Positions 44,874 through 53,666 of a DNA stretch of 64,000 nucleotides are shown one piece after another (within the stretch, counting starts at the first letter, position 1; every line of letters starts with the position of its first letter). A program made the translations under genes and the position numbers. Under the pieces are notes generated by a model. It saw only the letters and a list, made by a program, of their open reading frames with translations, was not told the DNA's origin and searched no databases. Source of the DNA: Pseudomonas huaxiensis (lineage in GTDB: Bacteria; Pseudomonadota; Gammaproteobacteria; Pseudomonadales; Pseudomonadaceae); NCBI RefSeq assembly GCF_003231275.1, contig NZ_QKVL01000016.1, positions 62,001 through 126,000 on the forward strand, written 5' to 3'.

Positions 44874-46262
44874 ATGTCCTCCGCCGTACCCTCGCCCAAC
44901 CCCTGGCTGGCCCTCACCGGGGTGGCCATCGCCAGTTTTCTCGGTTGCATCGACTTCACCATCGTCAACACCGCTCTGCCCGCCCTGAGCCAGGAACTGG
45001 GCATCGGCCTGCAGCAATCGCAATGGCTGATCACCGCCTTTGTCATGGCCCTGTCCACCTTCATGGTCAGCGCCGGGCGGCTGGCCGATCTGTTCGGGCG
45101 CCGTCGCCTGATGCTCGCCGCGATGCTGCTGTTCGGCCTCGCCTCGCTGGCCGCCGGGCTCAGCCACAGCCTCGCAACGCTGGTGTTCTGGCGGGTGGTG
45201 CAAGGGCTGTCCTGCGCGGTGCTGTACACCGCGTCCAGTGCAATTGTCAGCAACGCTTTCGACGAAGCGCGGCGCGGTCGTGCCATCGGTCTGCTGTTCA
45301 GCGCCAACGGCCTCGGCCTGGCGATCGGGCCGGTGGCCGGCGGTTTGCTGGTGGCGACTCTGGGCTGGCGTTGGGTGTTTCTGCTGAATGTGCCGCTGAT
45401 CGCTATCGGCCTGCTGCTGTGCTGGCGCCATGTGCGCGAATCCGCCGCCGAGGGCGATGGCCAGCGCCTCGACCTGCCCGGCCTGGCGCTGCTCAGCCTG
45501 AGCCTGCCGCTGTGGGTCTTGCTGCTGGTGCAGGGCGGCAATTGGGGCTGGTCGTCGCCGTCGGTGCTGGCGCTGTTCGCCCTGGCGCTGTTGTTCTCGG
45601 GGCTGCTGGTATGGACCGAGCGCCGTGTGCCAGCGCCACTGCTGCGCTTCGATTTTCTGGCCAGACCGGCCTTTACCGGTGCCTGCCTGGCAACAGGCGG
45701 GCTGGCCTTTTTCTACTGCCCGGCGTTCTTGCTGATGCCGTTGTACCTCGCCGAGGTACGCGGCCTCGATGCCGCCAGCGTCGGCCTGTTGCTGCTGCCC
45801 ACCACTGCGGTGCTGGCGCTGTTGTCGCCCTGGGCCGGACGCTGGGCGGATCGCCACGGCACGCGGCCGGTGTTGCTGGCCGGTTTCGTGTTGCTGGCGG
45901 CATCGGCGCTGCTGCAAACGCGCTTCGCCAGTGACAGTGCCTGGCCGCTGGTAATCGCCGCCTTCGCCCTGATGGGCGCGGGCTGGGCGTGCGTTCTCGG
46001 GCCGTCCACCGTGGCGGCGATGGCCTCGGTGCCGGCGCAGGATGCCGGGGTGGCGATGGGCATGTCGTGGACCTTCCACAACCTCGCCGGCGCCTTGGGC
46101 CTGGCGATTACGGCGGTGTTGTTCCAGCACAGCGGCAGCGCTTTTGTTTCCGGCTACCAGAACACCATGGTGCTGCTGGCCGCAGCCAGCGGCCTGGTGT
46201 TGCTGGGGTTGGTCGTGCTGGTGAACCGGGCAAGGCCGCTAGCCAGCGTTGATTCGGTTTAA
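44874..46262 (+). CDS. MFS exporter, DHA2 (EmrB/QacA-like) family
   Basis: A 462-residue multidrug-type transporter with about 14 membrane helices. The family start LGCIDFTIVNTALPALSQELG is near 24-44. The motif A loop SAGRLADLFGRRRLMLAAM is near 66-84, and the motif C-like GLGLAIGPVAGGLLVATLGWRWVFLLNVP near 145-175. It would expel a toxic compound by proton exchange. The SDR gene that follows may be cotranscribed, but the substrate is unknown. No adjacent TetR or MarR regulator is present. Confidence 0.9.
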   Translation: MSSAVPSPNPWLALTGVAIASFLGCIDFTIVNTALPALSQELGIGLQQSQWLITAFVMALSTFMVSAGRLADLFGRRRLMLAAMLLFGLASLAAGLSHSLATLVFWRVVQGLSCAVLYTASSAIVSNAFDEARRGRAIGLLFSANGLGLAIGPVAGGLLVATLGWRWVFLLNVPLIAIGLLLCWRHVRESAAEGDGQRLDLPGLALLSLSLPLWVLLLVQGGNWGWSSPSVLALFALALLFSGLLVWTERRVPAPLLRFDFLARPAFTGACLATGGLAFFYCPAFLLMPLYLAEVRGLDAASVGLLLLPTTAVLALLSPWAGRWADRHGTRPVLLAGFVLLAASALLQTRFASDSAWPLVIAAFALMGAGWACVLGPSTVAAMASVPAQDAGVAMGMSWTFHNLAGALGLAITAVLFQHSGSAFVSGYQNTMVLLAAASGLVLLGLVVLVNRARPLASVDSV

Positions 46263-46316
46263 GCGATCCGGGCCGCTGTGGCGGCCCTCAGACTCACCTC
46301 GGCAAAGGCCATTTCC

Positions 46317-47066
46317 ATGAGCAGACTCAAAGACAAATACACCCTGATCACCGGCGGCACGGGCGGCATCGGCCTGGAAACCGCGCGGCAGTTTCTCGCC
46401 CAGGGCGCCAGGGTGGCGATCACCGGACGCAGTGCCGAGGCCCTGCGTCTGGCCGGCGACGCCCTCGGCGACGAGGTGTTGCTGATCGAAAGCGACGCCG
46501 GCGATATCGCCGGGCAACGCCGCGTCGCCGACACCCTCGCACAGCACTGGCCGCGTCTGGACGTGCTGTTCATCAACGCCGGCGACGTCACCCATCGCCC
46601 GCTGCAAGACTGGGACGAAGCCACCTGGGACCGCCTGCAGGACACCAACCTCAAGGGCCCGTTCTTCCTGATCCAGGCGCTGCTGGCGCTGCTGCACGAC
46701 CCGTCTTCGGTGATCCTCTGCGGCTCGGTCAGCGCCCGAATCGGCCTGGCGCAAAGCAGCGCCTACGCCGCCAGCAAGGCCGGACTGCTGTCACTGGCGC
46801 GAACCCTGTCGGGGGAATTGATCGGCCGTGGTATCCGGGTCAACGGCCTGAGCCCCGGCCCTACCGACACCGCCGCGTTGGGCAAGCTCGGCCTGCCACC
46901 GGAAGAAGAGCAGGCCCTGCGCGACAGCATCCGCCAACTGGTGCCGCTGGGGCGCCTGGGCAAGCCATGGGAGCTGGCCCAGGCGGCGGTGTTCCTGGCG
47001 TCGGATGAGTCGTCGTTCGTGGTCGGGACGGAACTGTTGGTGGACGGCGGCGTGGGCAATATCTGA
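46317..47066 (+). CDS. Short-chain dehydrogenase/reductase (SDR)
   Basis: A 249-residue classical SDR. The NAD(P)-binding TGGTGGIG is near residues 10-17. The catalytic serine is in CGSVSARIG near 135-142, and YAASK (Tyr/Lys) near 154. The C-terminal FVVGTELLVDGGVGNI is typical. ATG 46317 has AAAGG upstream and lies 54 bp after the exporter. The substrate is unknown. Confidence 0.92.
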   Translation: MSRLKDKYTLITGGTGGIGLETARQFLAQGARVAITGRSAEALRLAGDALGDEVLLIESDAGDIAGQRRVADTLAQHWPRLDVLFINAGDVTHRPLQDWDEATWDRLQDTNLKGPFFLIQALLALLHDPSSVILCGSVSARIGLAQSSAYAASKAGLLSLARTLSGELIGRGIRVNGLSPGPTDTAALGKLGLPPEEEQALRDSIRQLVPLGRLGKPWELAQAAVFLASDESSFVVGTELLVDGGVGNI

Positions 47067-47086
47067 GCGCACGCCGCAAGCGGCTA

Positions 47087-48097
47087 TCAGCTCAACGCCT
47101 GCAACTGCTCCAGTTCTTCCTGCGTCAGGCTCACGCCTTCACGCGCTGATTTCTCCCGCTCATGGAAGCGGCGCTCGCCTGGCAGGCGGGTGACGCCCAC
47201 CGCTTCCATCTGCCGCACCAGTTCGCGGCTGCGCTCGGCGAAACGTTCGCCTTGGGCCAGGCGCGGGTCGATGACGATCAGCAGTTGCCCGGTCCAGGGG
47301 GTCTTGGCGCCGGGATGCTGGGACCAGTCGAATTCGAAGGAGAAATTGCCGCCGGTCAGTGCTGCCGCCAGCAACTCCACCATCATCGACAGCGCCGAGC
47401 CCTTGTGCCCGCCGAACGGCAGCAGCGCGCCACCGTCGAGGATCGCCGCAGGGTCGCGAGTCGGCTGGCCGAGACGATCGACGCCCATGCCTTCGGGCAA
47501 CAGCTCACCTTTGCGCGCAGCAATCTGCACATCGCCGTGGGCGATGGCGCTGGTGGCCATGTCGAAGACGATCGGCGTCCCGCCCGCGCACGGTGCGGCA
47601 AAAGCAATCGGGTTGGTACCGAACAACGGCCGCTCGGCGCCCTGCGGCACCACGCAAGTCATGCTGTTGACCACGCTCAGCGCCACCAGACCTTCATCGG
47701 CGAAGGGCTCGACATCCGGCCACAAGGCAGCGAAGTGGTGCGAGTTATGGATCGCCAACACCGCGATGCCGGCACTGCGCGCCTTGCTCACCAGCAAGTC
47801 GCGAGCGGCGGCCAGCGCCGGCTGGGCGAAGCCGCCGCCGGCATCGACGCTGATGTAACCACTGGCCACATCCTCGACTTTCGGTACGGCCTGGCCATTG
47901 ACCCAGCCGCTGGCCAGGGTCGAGACATACCCGGGAATACGGAACACACCATGGCTGTGGGCGCCATCGCGCTGGGCGCTGGCGCAGTTGAACGCCAGCG
48001 CGCGGGCCACCGCCTCGCTGGTGCCGTGGCGCACGAAAATGCGCTGCAGCAGGGTTTCAAGTTGGTTGAAGGGAATCTGTGTGGCAGGTGCGGACAT
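47087..48097 (-). CDS. dpkA: Delta1-piperideine-2-carboxylate reductase
   Basis: A 336-residue enzyme of the malate/L-lactate dehydrogenase-2 (Ldh2) family. It reduces delta1-piperideine-2-carboxylate (and pyrroline-2-carboxylate) to L-pipecolate with NADPH in D-lysine breakdown. Landmarks are NCASAQRDGAHSHGVFRIPGYV near 40-60, AIHNSHHFAALWPDVEPFADEGLVALSVVNSM near 118-150 and FGGHKGSALSMMVELLAAALTGG near 245-267. The sequence closely follows P. putida DpkA as I recall it. ATG 48097 is preferred to a longer in-frame reading. The aminotransferase amaC that I recall beside dpkA in P. putida is not here; an SDR occupies that side. Confidence 0.88.
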   Translation of the reverse strand: MSAPATQIPFNQLETLLQRIFVRHGTSEAVARALAFNCASAQRDGAHSHGVFRIPGYVSTLASGWVNGQAVPKVEDVASGYISVDAGGGFAQPALAAARDLLVSKARSAGIAVLAIHNSHHFAALWPDVEPFADEGLVALSVVNSMTCVVPQGAERPLFGTNPIAFAAPCAGGTPIVFDMATSAIAHGDVQIAARKGELLPEGMGVDRLGQPTRDPAAILDGGALLPFGGHKGSALSMMVELLAAALTGGNFSFEFDWSQHPGAKTPWTGQLLIVIDPRLAQGERFAERSRELVRQMEAVGVTRLPGERRFHEREKSAREGVSLTQEELEQLQALS

Positions 48098-48162
48098 TCT
48101 GTAGCTCCGATGATTGGAATTGGACTGGGCAACAGGGATGACGGTGTTCGGACTTTCCTCTT

Positions 48163-48182
48163 TTTGACAGTTAGCTGTCAAA
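48163..48182. promoter_or_regulatory. 20-bp palindrome between dpkA and RpiR gene
   Basis: TTTGACAGTTAGCTGTCAAA has two 8-bp arms around TTAG. It lies in the 95-bp divergent promoter gap, just ahead of the RpiR gene start. A further partial half-site, TTGACTTGATGACAG, follows it. It is the likely operator for the RpiR regulator controlling both sides. Confidence 0.75.
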
Positions 48183-48192
48183 TATTGACTTG

Positions 48193-49116
48193 ATGACAGA
48201 AAACATTCATTTTCTCTTCCACCGCAACCGTCATCGAGCATCGCCCGTGAGCCAACCCATCAAGCAACGCCTGGAAAGCAGCCTGCCCAATGCGTCCGCC
48301 TCGGGTCGCAAGATCGCCACCTACATGCTCGCCCACCTCACCGACCTGCCGTTCGAAACCTCCGCCAGCCTCGCGGAGAAAATCGGCGTCAGCGAGTCCA
48401 GCGTCGGGCGCTTCTGCCGTTCGCTGGGCTACGAGCACCTCAAGGCACTCAAGCAGGACTTGAAGGACGATCTCGGTGACGGCCCCTGGCTGGTGGGCGA
48501 TCGGCTGCAAGAATTCCGCCAACACTCCAGCGATGACCGCGAAGACCGCAGCCGCAGCCTGGAACTGGAAGTCGCCGCGCTGGTGCGGGTTTACGAATAC
48601 AGCCGCACCGCCGAGTGGGACCGTGTCGCCACGCGCCTGGCGCAGCGCCCGCGGGTGTTCGTCGCGGGCTTTCAGACCGAGCGCGGCATCGCCCACTGCA
48701 TGGCCCACCTGCTGCAATACCTGCGCGACGGCGTGCAGGTGGTGGACGGCAGCGCCGGGCATTTCGGCGAGGTGCTGCTGGGCGATCCGGCGCAGTGCGC
48801 GCTGGTGGTGTTCGAGGCGCGACGTTATTCCCGCCATGCCTTGCTGTTGTGTCACAAGGCACGCGAGGCGGGCATCCCGGTAACACTGGTTACCGACACC
48901 TTCTGTGATTGGGCCGATGCGAATGCCGACGAGGTGTTCCGCATTCCCACCCAGTTCAACCTGTTCTGGGAGTCCACCGCGACGATGCTGTCGTGGGCTC
49001 ACCTGATGGTCAACGAGGTCTGCAAGAAACTCGGACCTGATGTTGAAAAACGCTTGGACGCAACTGCCGCTCTACACAACGAGTTCGTTGGCTACACGTC
49101 AACGGCAAAACAATAG
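48193..49116 (+). CDS. MurR/RpiR-family transcriptional regulator
   Basis: A 307-residue regulator if started at ATG 48193; GTG 48247 (giving VSQPIKQRLE) is an equally plausible start, nearer the family's usual beginning. The HTH covers about residues 25-95 (SASLAEKIGVSESSVGRFCRSLGYEHL). The SIS-like effector domain follows (RVFVAGFQTERGIAHCMAHLLQYL; ALVVFEARRYSRHALLLCHKAREAGIPVTLVTDT). It lies between dpkA and the amino acid transporter and likely controls both through the palindrome. Confidence 0.9.
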   Translation: MTENIHFLFHRNRHRASPVSQPIKQRLESSLPNASASGRKIATYMLAHLTDLPFETSASLAEKIGVSESSVGRFCRSLGYEHLKALKQDLKDDLGDGPWLVGDRLQEFRQHSSDDREDRSRSLELEVAALVRVYEYSRTAEWDRVATRLAQRPRVFVAGFQTERGIAHCMAHLLQYLRDGVQVVDGSAGHFGEVLLGDPAQCALVVFEARRYSRHALLLCHKAREAGIPVTLVTDTFCDWADANADEVFRIPTQFNLFWESTATMLSWAHLMVNEVCKKLGPDVEKRLDATAALHNEFVGYTSTAKQ

Positions 49117-49148
49117 CAAGAGAGTGCAACTACAGACCGAGGTGTCAC

Positions 49149-49907
49149 ATGAAACCTGTTCTTCGCTTCGCAGGGGCCTGCGCATTGTTGCTGGCCGGCA
49201 TCACGTCGGCCCAGGCCGAGACCCTGAAGATCGCCACGGAAGGCGCCTACCCGCCCTTCAACTACGTTGATTCGAACAACAACCTGCACGGCTTCGACGT
49301 CGATATCGCCAAGGCGTTGTGCGAGCAGATGAAAGTCGAATGCACCGTGGTCGCCCAGGACTGGGAAGGCATCATCCCGGCCCTGATCGCGCGCAAATAC
49401 GACGCCGTGGTCGCGTCGATGATCAACACCGAGGAACGGCGCAAGAAGATCGCCTTCACCAACCACTACTACCGCACCCCGCTGTCGGTCGCTGTACCGA
49501 AAGACAGCGAAATCACTGACGCCCAGACCAAATTCAAGGGCTACACCGTCGGCGCCCAGGCCTCTTCGACCCAGGCCATCTATGCCGAAGACGTGTACGG
49601 CAAGGCCGGTGCCGATGTGAAGCTGTACCCGACCCTCGACGAGGCCAACGCCGACCTCGCCGCCGGCCGCCTCGACGGTGTGATCGCCGATAAATTCCCG
49701 CTGCTGGAATGGCTGGGCAAGGCCGGCAAGGACTGCTGCAAGACCCTCGGCGATGTCGACGGCACCCGCGCCGACGCATCGATTGCCGTGCGCAAGGAAG
49801 ACGAAGCTCTGCGCGAGCGGCTGAACAAGGCGCTGGATGCCATCGTGGCGGACGGGACGTATCAGAAGATCGCGGGCAAGTACTTCGACTTCGATATCTA
49901 CCAGTGA
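49149..49907 (+). CDS. Polar amino acid ABC substrate-binding protein (Lys/Arg/Orn type)
   Basis: A 252-residue periplasmic binding protein with a signal peptide (1-24, ending TSAQAE). The fold begins LKIATEGAYPPFNYVDSNNNLHGFDVDIAKALC. The ligand-site landmark RRKKIAFTNHYYRTPLSVAVP is near 97-117. It resembles the HisJ/ArgT group that binds basic amino acids. In this context, next to a DadA-like enzyme and dpkA, lysine or D-lysine is the likely ligand. A perfect REP inverted pair separates it from the permease genes. Confidence 0.91.
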   Translation: MKPVLRFAGACALLLAGITSAQAETLKIATEGAYPPFNYVDSNNNLHGFDVDIAKALCEQMKVECTVVAQDWEGIIPALIARKYDAVVASMINTEERRKKIAFTNHYYRTPLSVAVPKDSEITDAQTKFKGYTVGAQASSTQAIYAEDVYGKAGADVKLYPTLDEANADLAAGRLDGVIADKFPLLEWLGKAGKDCCKTLGDVDGTRADASIAVRKEDEALRERLNKALDAIVADGTYQKIAGKYFDFDIYQ

Positions 49908-49930
49908 CCGTTTAGGGCTGCTTACGGCCT

Positions 49931-49997
49931 TATCGCGAGCAAGCTCGCTCCTACACCTTTCTCCCCCCTCCCTGTAGGAGCGAGCTTGCTCGCGATA
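49931..49997. repeat. Perfect 25-bp REP inverted pair inside transport operon
   Basis: Arms 49931-49955 and 49973-49997 are exactly complementary over 25 bases, with core GCGAGCAAGCTCGCTCCTAC and a 17-base spacer. Placed between the binding-protein gene and the permease genes, it can protect the upstream mRNA from 3' decay and raise binding-protein levels. Confidence 0.8.
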
Positions 49998-50032
49998 GCC
50001 CGGCTCTCAAAACTGCTCCCGAGGCTTCGCCC

Positions 50033-50752
50033 ATGCTCGAACATTTGTCACTCCTCTCCTTCGCCAGCGGCGGCTGGGGTCAGGCGTTGCTCGCCGGTGC
50101 CCTGGTGACCCTGGCGCTGGCCCTCGCCTGCCTGCCCATCGGCCTGCCGCTGGGGCTGGGCATCGCCCTCGCCGCGCGCTCGAAAAAACGCCTGCCACGG
50201 GCTTTCGCCACGGTGTTTTCCACGGTGTTCCGCGGCCTGCCGGAGTTGCTCACGCTGCTGATCATCTACTACGGCTGCCAGATCGCCGCGCAGAAAATGC
50301 TCGCCGCCATGGGCTATGAAGGCGAGGTGATGATCAACACCTTCCTCGCCGCCATGGTCGCCTTCAGCCTGGTGTTCGCCGCGTTCTCCAGCGAAATCTG
50401 GCTGGCCGCGTTCAAGACCGTGCCCAAGGGCCAATACGAAGCCTGCGCCGCCCTCGGTCTGGGCAAGCGCACCGCGTTCGGCAAGGTGGTATTCCCGCAA
50501 CTGCTGCGCATCGCCCTGCCCGGCCTGTCGAACAACTGGCTGTCGCTGCTCAAGGACACCTCGCTGGTCTCGACCATTTCCCTGGTCGACCTGATGCGCC
50601 AGACCAACCTGGCCGTCAGCGTGACCAAGGAACCGATGCTGTTCTACGGCGTCGCCTGCCTCTGCTACCTGCTGTTCTCGGCGCTGTCGGGCCGGGTCTT
50701 CCACTTCATCGAGAACCACTTCAGCCGCCACCTGCGGAGCGCCCGTCCATGA
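50033..50752 (+). CDS. ABC transporter permease, HisQ/ArtQ-type
   Basis: A 239-residue permease of the polar amino acid family with about five membrane helices. Family landmarks are FRGLPELLTLLIIYYGCQ near 64-81 and FKTVPKGQYEACAALGLGKRTAFGKVVFPQLLRIALPGLSNNW near 125-165. It overlaps the second permease gene by 4 bp. It forms the inner-membrane path with that partner. Confidence 0.92.
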   Translation: MLEHLSLLSFASGGWGQALLAGALVTLALALACLPIGLPLGLGIALAARSKKRLPRAFATVFSTVFRGLPELLTLLIIYYGCQIAAQKMLAAMGYEGEVMINTFLAAMVAFSLVFAAFSSEIWLAAFKTVPKGQYEACAALGLGKRTAFGKVVFPQLLRIALPGLSNNWLSLLKDTSLVSTISLVDLMRQTNLAVSVTKEPMLFYGVACLCYLLFSALSGRVFHFIENHFSRHLRSARP

Positions 50753-51459
50753 GCTTCGACGAACTGCTGGCCCTGTTCCTCAATCCCGAGTTGCTGGAGC
50801 GCTACGGTCCGCGCTTTATCGACGGCCTGCTGGTGACCGCCAAGCTGGTGGCGATCTCCTTCACCCTCGGCGCGCTGCTGGGCATGCTGCTGGCCCTGGC
50901 GCGGATGTCGAAAAGCCTCACGCTGCAACGCCTGAGCGCCACCTACGTGTACTTCTTCCGCGGCTCGCCGCTGCTGGCGCAACTGTTCCTGCTGTATTAC
51001 GGCCTGGGTTCGTTCAAGAGCTTCTGGCAGGACGTCGGCCTCTGGTGGTTCTTCCGCGATGCCTGGTTCTGCACCCTGCTGGCCTTCACCCTGAACACCG
51101 CCGCCTACCAGGCGGAGATCTTTCGCGGCAGTCTGCTGGCCGTGGCGCCCGGGCAATACGAGGCAGCCAGCGCACTGAGCCTGAAACGCTCGACCACCTT
51201 CTTCAAGGTGATCCTGCCGCAGTCGCTGGTGGTGGCGATCGGGCCGCTGGGCAACGAACTGATCCTGATGATCAAGGCCAGCGCCATTGCCTCGCTGGTG
51301 ACCATCTACGACCTGATGGGCGTGACCAAGCTGGCCTTCTCGCGCAGCTTCGACTTCCAGATCTACCTCTGGGCCGCCGTGCTCTACCTGCTGATCGTCG
51401 AGATCGTGCGACGCAGCCTCAAACATATCGAAGCCCGCCTGGGCCGCCACCTGCGCTGA
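50749..51459 (+). CDS. ABC transporter permease, HisM-type
   Basis: A 236-residue permease. Landmarks are YFFRGSPLLAQLFLLYYGLG near 65-84, the coupling loop SLLAVAPGQYEAASALSLKRSTTFFKVILPQSLVV near 126-160 and KASAIASLVTIYDLMGVT near 180-197. It overlaps the first permease and precedes the DadA-like gene by 24 bp. Confidence 0.92.
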   Translation: MSFDELLALFLNPELLERYGPRFIDGLLVTAKLVAISFTLGALLGMLLALARMSKSLTLQRLSATYVYFFRGSPLLAQLFLLYYGLGSFKSFWQDVGLWWFFRDAWFCTLLAFTLNTAAYQAEIFRGSLLAVAPGQYEAASALSLKRSTTFFKVILPQSLVVAIGPLGNELILMIKASAIASLVTIYDLMGVTKLAFSRSFDFQIYLWAAVLYLLIVEIVRRSLKHIEARLGRHLR

Positions 51460-51483
51460 ACCCTTGCCGTAGAGGATCTTGTC

Positions 51484-52725
51484 ATGCACTGCCAAACCAT
51501 CGTTCTGGGCGCCGGAATCGTCGGCGTCAGCACCGCCCTGCACCTGCAGGCGCGCGGCCGCAAGGTCGTGCTGATCGACCGCGATGAACCCGGTAGCGGC
51601 ACCAGCCACGGCAACGCCGGGCTGATCGAGCGCTCCAGCGTGATCCCCTATTCCTTCCCGCGCGCGCTGCCGAGGCTGGTGCGCTACGGCTTCAACCAGC
51701 AATCCGACGTGCGCTTCAGTTGGCGCTACCTGCCCAAGGCCGCGCCCTGGCTGCTGAGCTACTGGCGCAACTCGGCGCCCGCGCCGCTGGCCGTGGCGAC
51801 CCAGGCGATGCTGCCGCTGGTGGAGCGTTGCGTCGAAGAACACGACGCGCTGATCGAGGCGGCCGGCGTGCAGTCGCTGGTCAAGGCCAACGGCTGGATC
51901 GAGGTCTACCGCAACGACGCCGCGTTCGAGGCGGCCAAGGTCGACGCCGAAGCGCTGAAGTCCTATGGACTGGTCTTCGAGATTCTCGACCGCAGGCAAC
52001 TGCACGAACGCGAAGCCGACCTGACCCAGGGCGCGGTGGGCGGCATTCATTGGCGCGACCCGAAGACCGTCAGCAACCCAAGCGCCCTGGTGCGGGCCTA
52101 CGCGGCGCTGTTCGTGCAGCGCGGCGGCCAGTTCATCCACGGTGATGCGCGCAGCCTGCGCCAGATCGCCGGCGAATGGCAGGTGGACAGCCGCCGTGGT
52201 CCGATCACCGCGCCGGAAGTGGTGATCGCCCTCGGCCCGCAGGCCGCCGAACTGTTCAAGCCGCTGGGCTACCGGATTCCGCTGGAAATCAAGCGCGGCT
52301 ACCACGCGCACTACAAAGCCCGCGCCGGCGCACAACTGACCCATTCGATCTGCGATGCCCAGGCCGGCTTCGTGCTGGCGCCGATGGAACAAGGCATCCG
52401 CCTGACCACCGGCATCGAGTTCGCTGCCAGTGGCGACGCCGCCAACGAGATCCAGCTACAGCGCTGCGAGGCCGTGGCCCGTGGACTGTTCCCGCTCGGT
52501 GAGCGCATCGAAGAAACCCCGTGGCTGGGCCGCCGCCCGTGCCTGCCGGACATGCGCCCGGTGATCGGCCCGGCGGGCCGCCACGCGGGTCTTTGGTTCA
52601 ACTTCGGTCATGCCCACCACGGCCTGACGCTGGGCCCGGTCAGCGGTCGCCTGCTGGCCGAAATGATGACCGGCGAACAGCCTTTTACCGACCCCGCGCC
52701 CTACAGCGCCGAGCGTTTCAACTGA
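51484..52725 (+). CDS. amaD: FAD-dependent D-amino acid oxidoreductase, DadA-like (D-lysine type)
   Basis: A 413-residue DAO-family flavoprotein. The FAD-binding IVLGAGIVGVSTALHLQARG is near residues 6-25 and SGTSHGNAGLIERSSVIPYSFP near 38-60. The C-terminal GLWFNFGHAHHGLTLGPVSGRLLAEM is near 370-396. It deaminates a D-amino acid to the oxo acid; for D-lysine this cyclises to the substrate of DpkA. The place between permease and ATPase genes matches amaD in P. putida as I recall it, so I use the symbol with moderate confidence. Related DadA proteins are quinone-linked. Confidence 0.8.
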   Translation: MHCQTIVLGAGIVGVSTALHLQARGRKVVLIDRDEPGSGTSHGNAGLIERSSVIPYSFPRALPRLVRYGFNQQSDVRFSWRYLPKAAPWLLSYWRNSAPAPLAVATQAMLPLVERCVEEHDALIEAAGVQSLVKANGWIEVYRNDAAFEAAKVDAEALKSYGLVFEILDRRQLHEREADLTQGAVGGIHWRDPKTVSNPSALVRAYAALFVQRGGQFIHGDARSLRQIAGEWQVDSRRGPITAPEVVIALGPQAAELFKPLGYRIPLEIKRGYHAHYKARAGAQLTHSICDAQAGFVLAPMEQGIRLTTGIEFAASGDAANEIQLQRCEAVARGLFPLGERIEETPWLGRRPCLPDMRPVIGPAGRHAGLWFNFGHAHHGLTLGPVSGRLLAEMMTGEQPFTDPAPYSAERFN

Positions 52726-52755
52726 GTTCCGCCCACCCGCCGGAGAACAACAATA

Positions 52756-53541
52756 ATGAGCGCCTCACTCAGCCTTGCCGCAGCCCCGCAAGCGACCACC
52801 GACTCGCGCAACGTCGCGGTGCATATCAGCGGCCTGGAGAAATACTACGGTCCCTACCATGTGCTGCGCGGTATCGACCTGACGGTGCACGAGGGCGAAC
52901 GCATCGTCCTTTGTGGCCCCTCGGGCTCGGGAAAATCGACCCTGATCCGCTGCATCAACCGCCTGGAAGTCGCCGAGCATGGCAAGATCCTGGTCAACGA
53001 CACCGACCTCGCCGGCAACAGCCGTGAGGCGACGAAAGTGCGCAGCGAAATCGGCATGGTGTTCCAGCACTTCAACCTGTTCCCGCACATGAGCGTGCTG
53101 GACAACTGCACCCTGGCGCCGATGAGCGTGCGCGGCCTCAGCCGTGCCCAGGCCGAGGAGCTGGCGCAGTTCTACCTGGACAAGGTCGGCATCTCCAGCC
53201 AGGCGGCGAAGTACCCCGGCCAGCTTTCCGGTGGCCAGCAACAGCGCGTGGCGATTGCCCGGGCGCTGTGCATGAAGCCGAAGATCATGCTGTTCGACGA
53301 GCCGACCTCGGCGCTCGACCCGGAGATGGTCGCCGAAGTGCTGGACGTGCTGGTGAAGCTGGCCGACAGCGGCATGACCATGCTCTGCGTGACCCACGAA
53401 ATGGGCTTTGCCCGGCAAGTGGCGCAGCGGGTGCTGTTCCTCGACGGCGGGCAGATCATCGAAGACGCGCCGCCGGAGACCTTCTTCAATGCGCCGCGCA
53501 GCCCGCGGGCGCGAGACTTCCTCGCGCAGATCCTGCACTGA
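52756..53541 (+). CDS. Polar amino acid ABC transporter ATP-binding protein
   Basis: A 261-residue ATPase. Walker A GPSGSGKST is near residue 53. Q-loop VFQHFNLFPHMSVLDN is near 102, signature LSGGQQQRVAIARALCMKP near 155, and Walker B IMLFDEPTSALDPEMV near 180. It powers the basic amino acid importer whose binding protein and permeases lie upstream, and is transcribed after the embedded flavoprotein. Confidence 0.93.
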   Translation: MSASLSLAAAPQATTDSRNVAVHISGLEKYYGPYHVLRGIDLTVHEGERIVLCGPSGSGKSTLIRCINRLEVAEHGKILVNDTDLAGNSREATKVRSEIGMVFQHFNLFPHMSVLDNCTLAPMSVRGLSRAQAEELAQFYLDKVGISSQAAKYPGQLSGGQQQRVAIARALCMKPKIMLFDEPTSALDPEMVAEVLDVLVKLADSGMTMLCVTHEMGFARQVAQRVLFLDGGQIIEDAPPETFFNAPRSPRARDFLAQILH

Positions 53542-53542
53542 A

Positions 53543-53642
53543 ACGCAGTTGCAAGCTGCAAGTGGGAAGCGGCAAGAACAAACCGACCTGCGCAATACCC
53601 GCTCTTTCTTGCAGCTTGCAGCTTGCAACTTATAGCTTTCAG
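53543..53642. repeat. Imperfect inverted repeat of the AGTTGCAAGC family
   Basis: Left arm 53543-53577 (GCAGTTGCAAGCTGCAAG core) and right arm 53604-53642 are imperfectly complementary. The same family occurs at 6214-6300. It sits between convergent stop codons and may act as a bidirectional terminator. Confidence 0.65.
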
Positions 53643-53666
53643 CCCGTTTTTCGAGCGGCCTGGAAC

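Noticed and set aside
48193..49116. Firm choice of the RpiR start codon
   Set aside because: ATG 48193 and GTG 48247 both have weak ribosome sites; I could not decide and reported the longer one.
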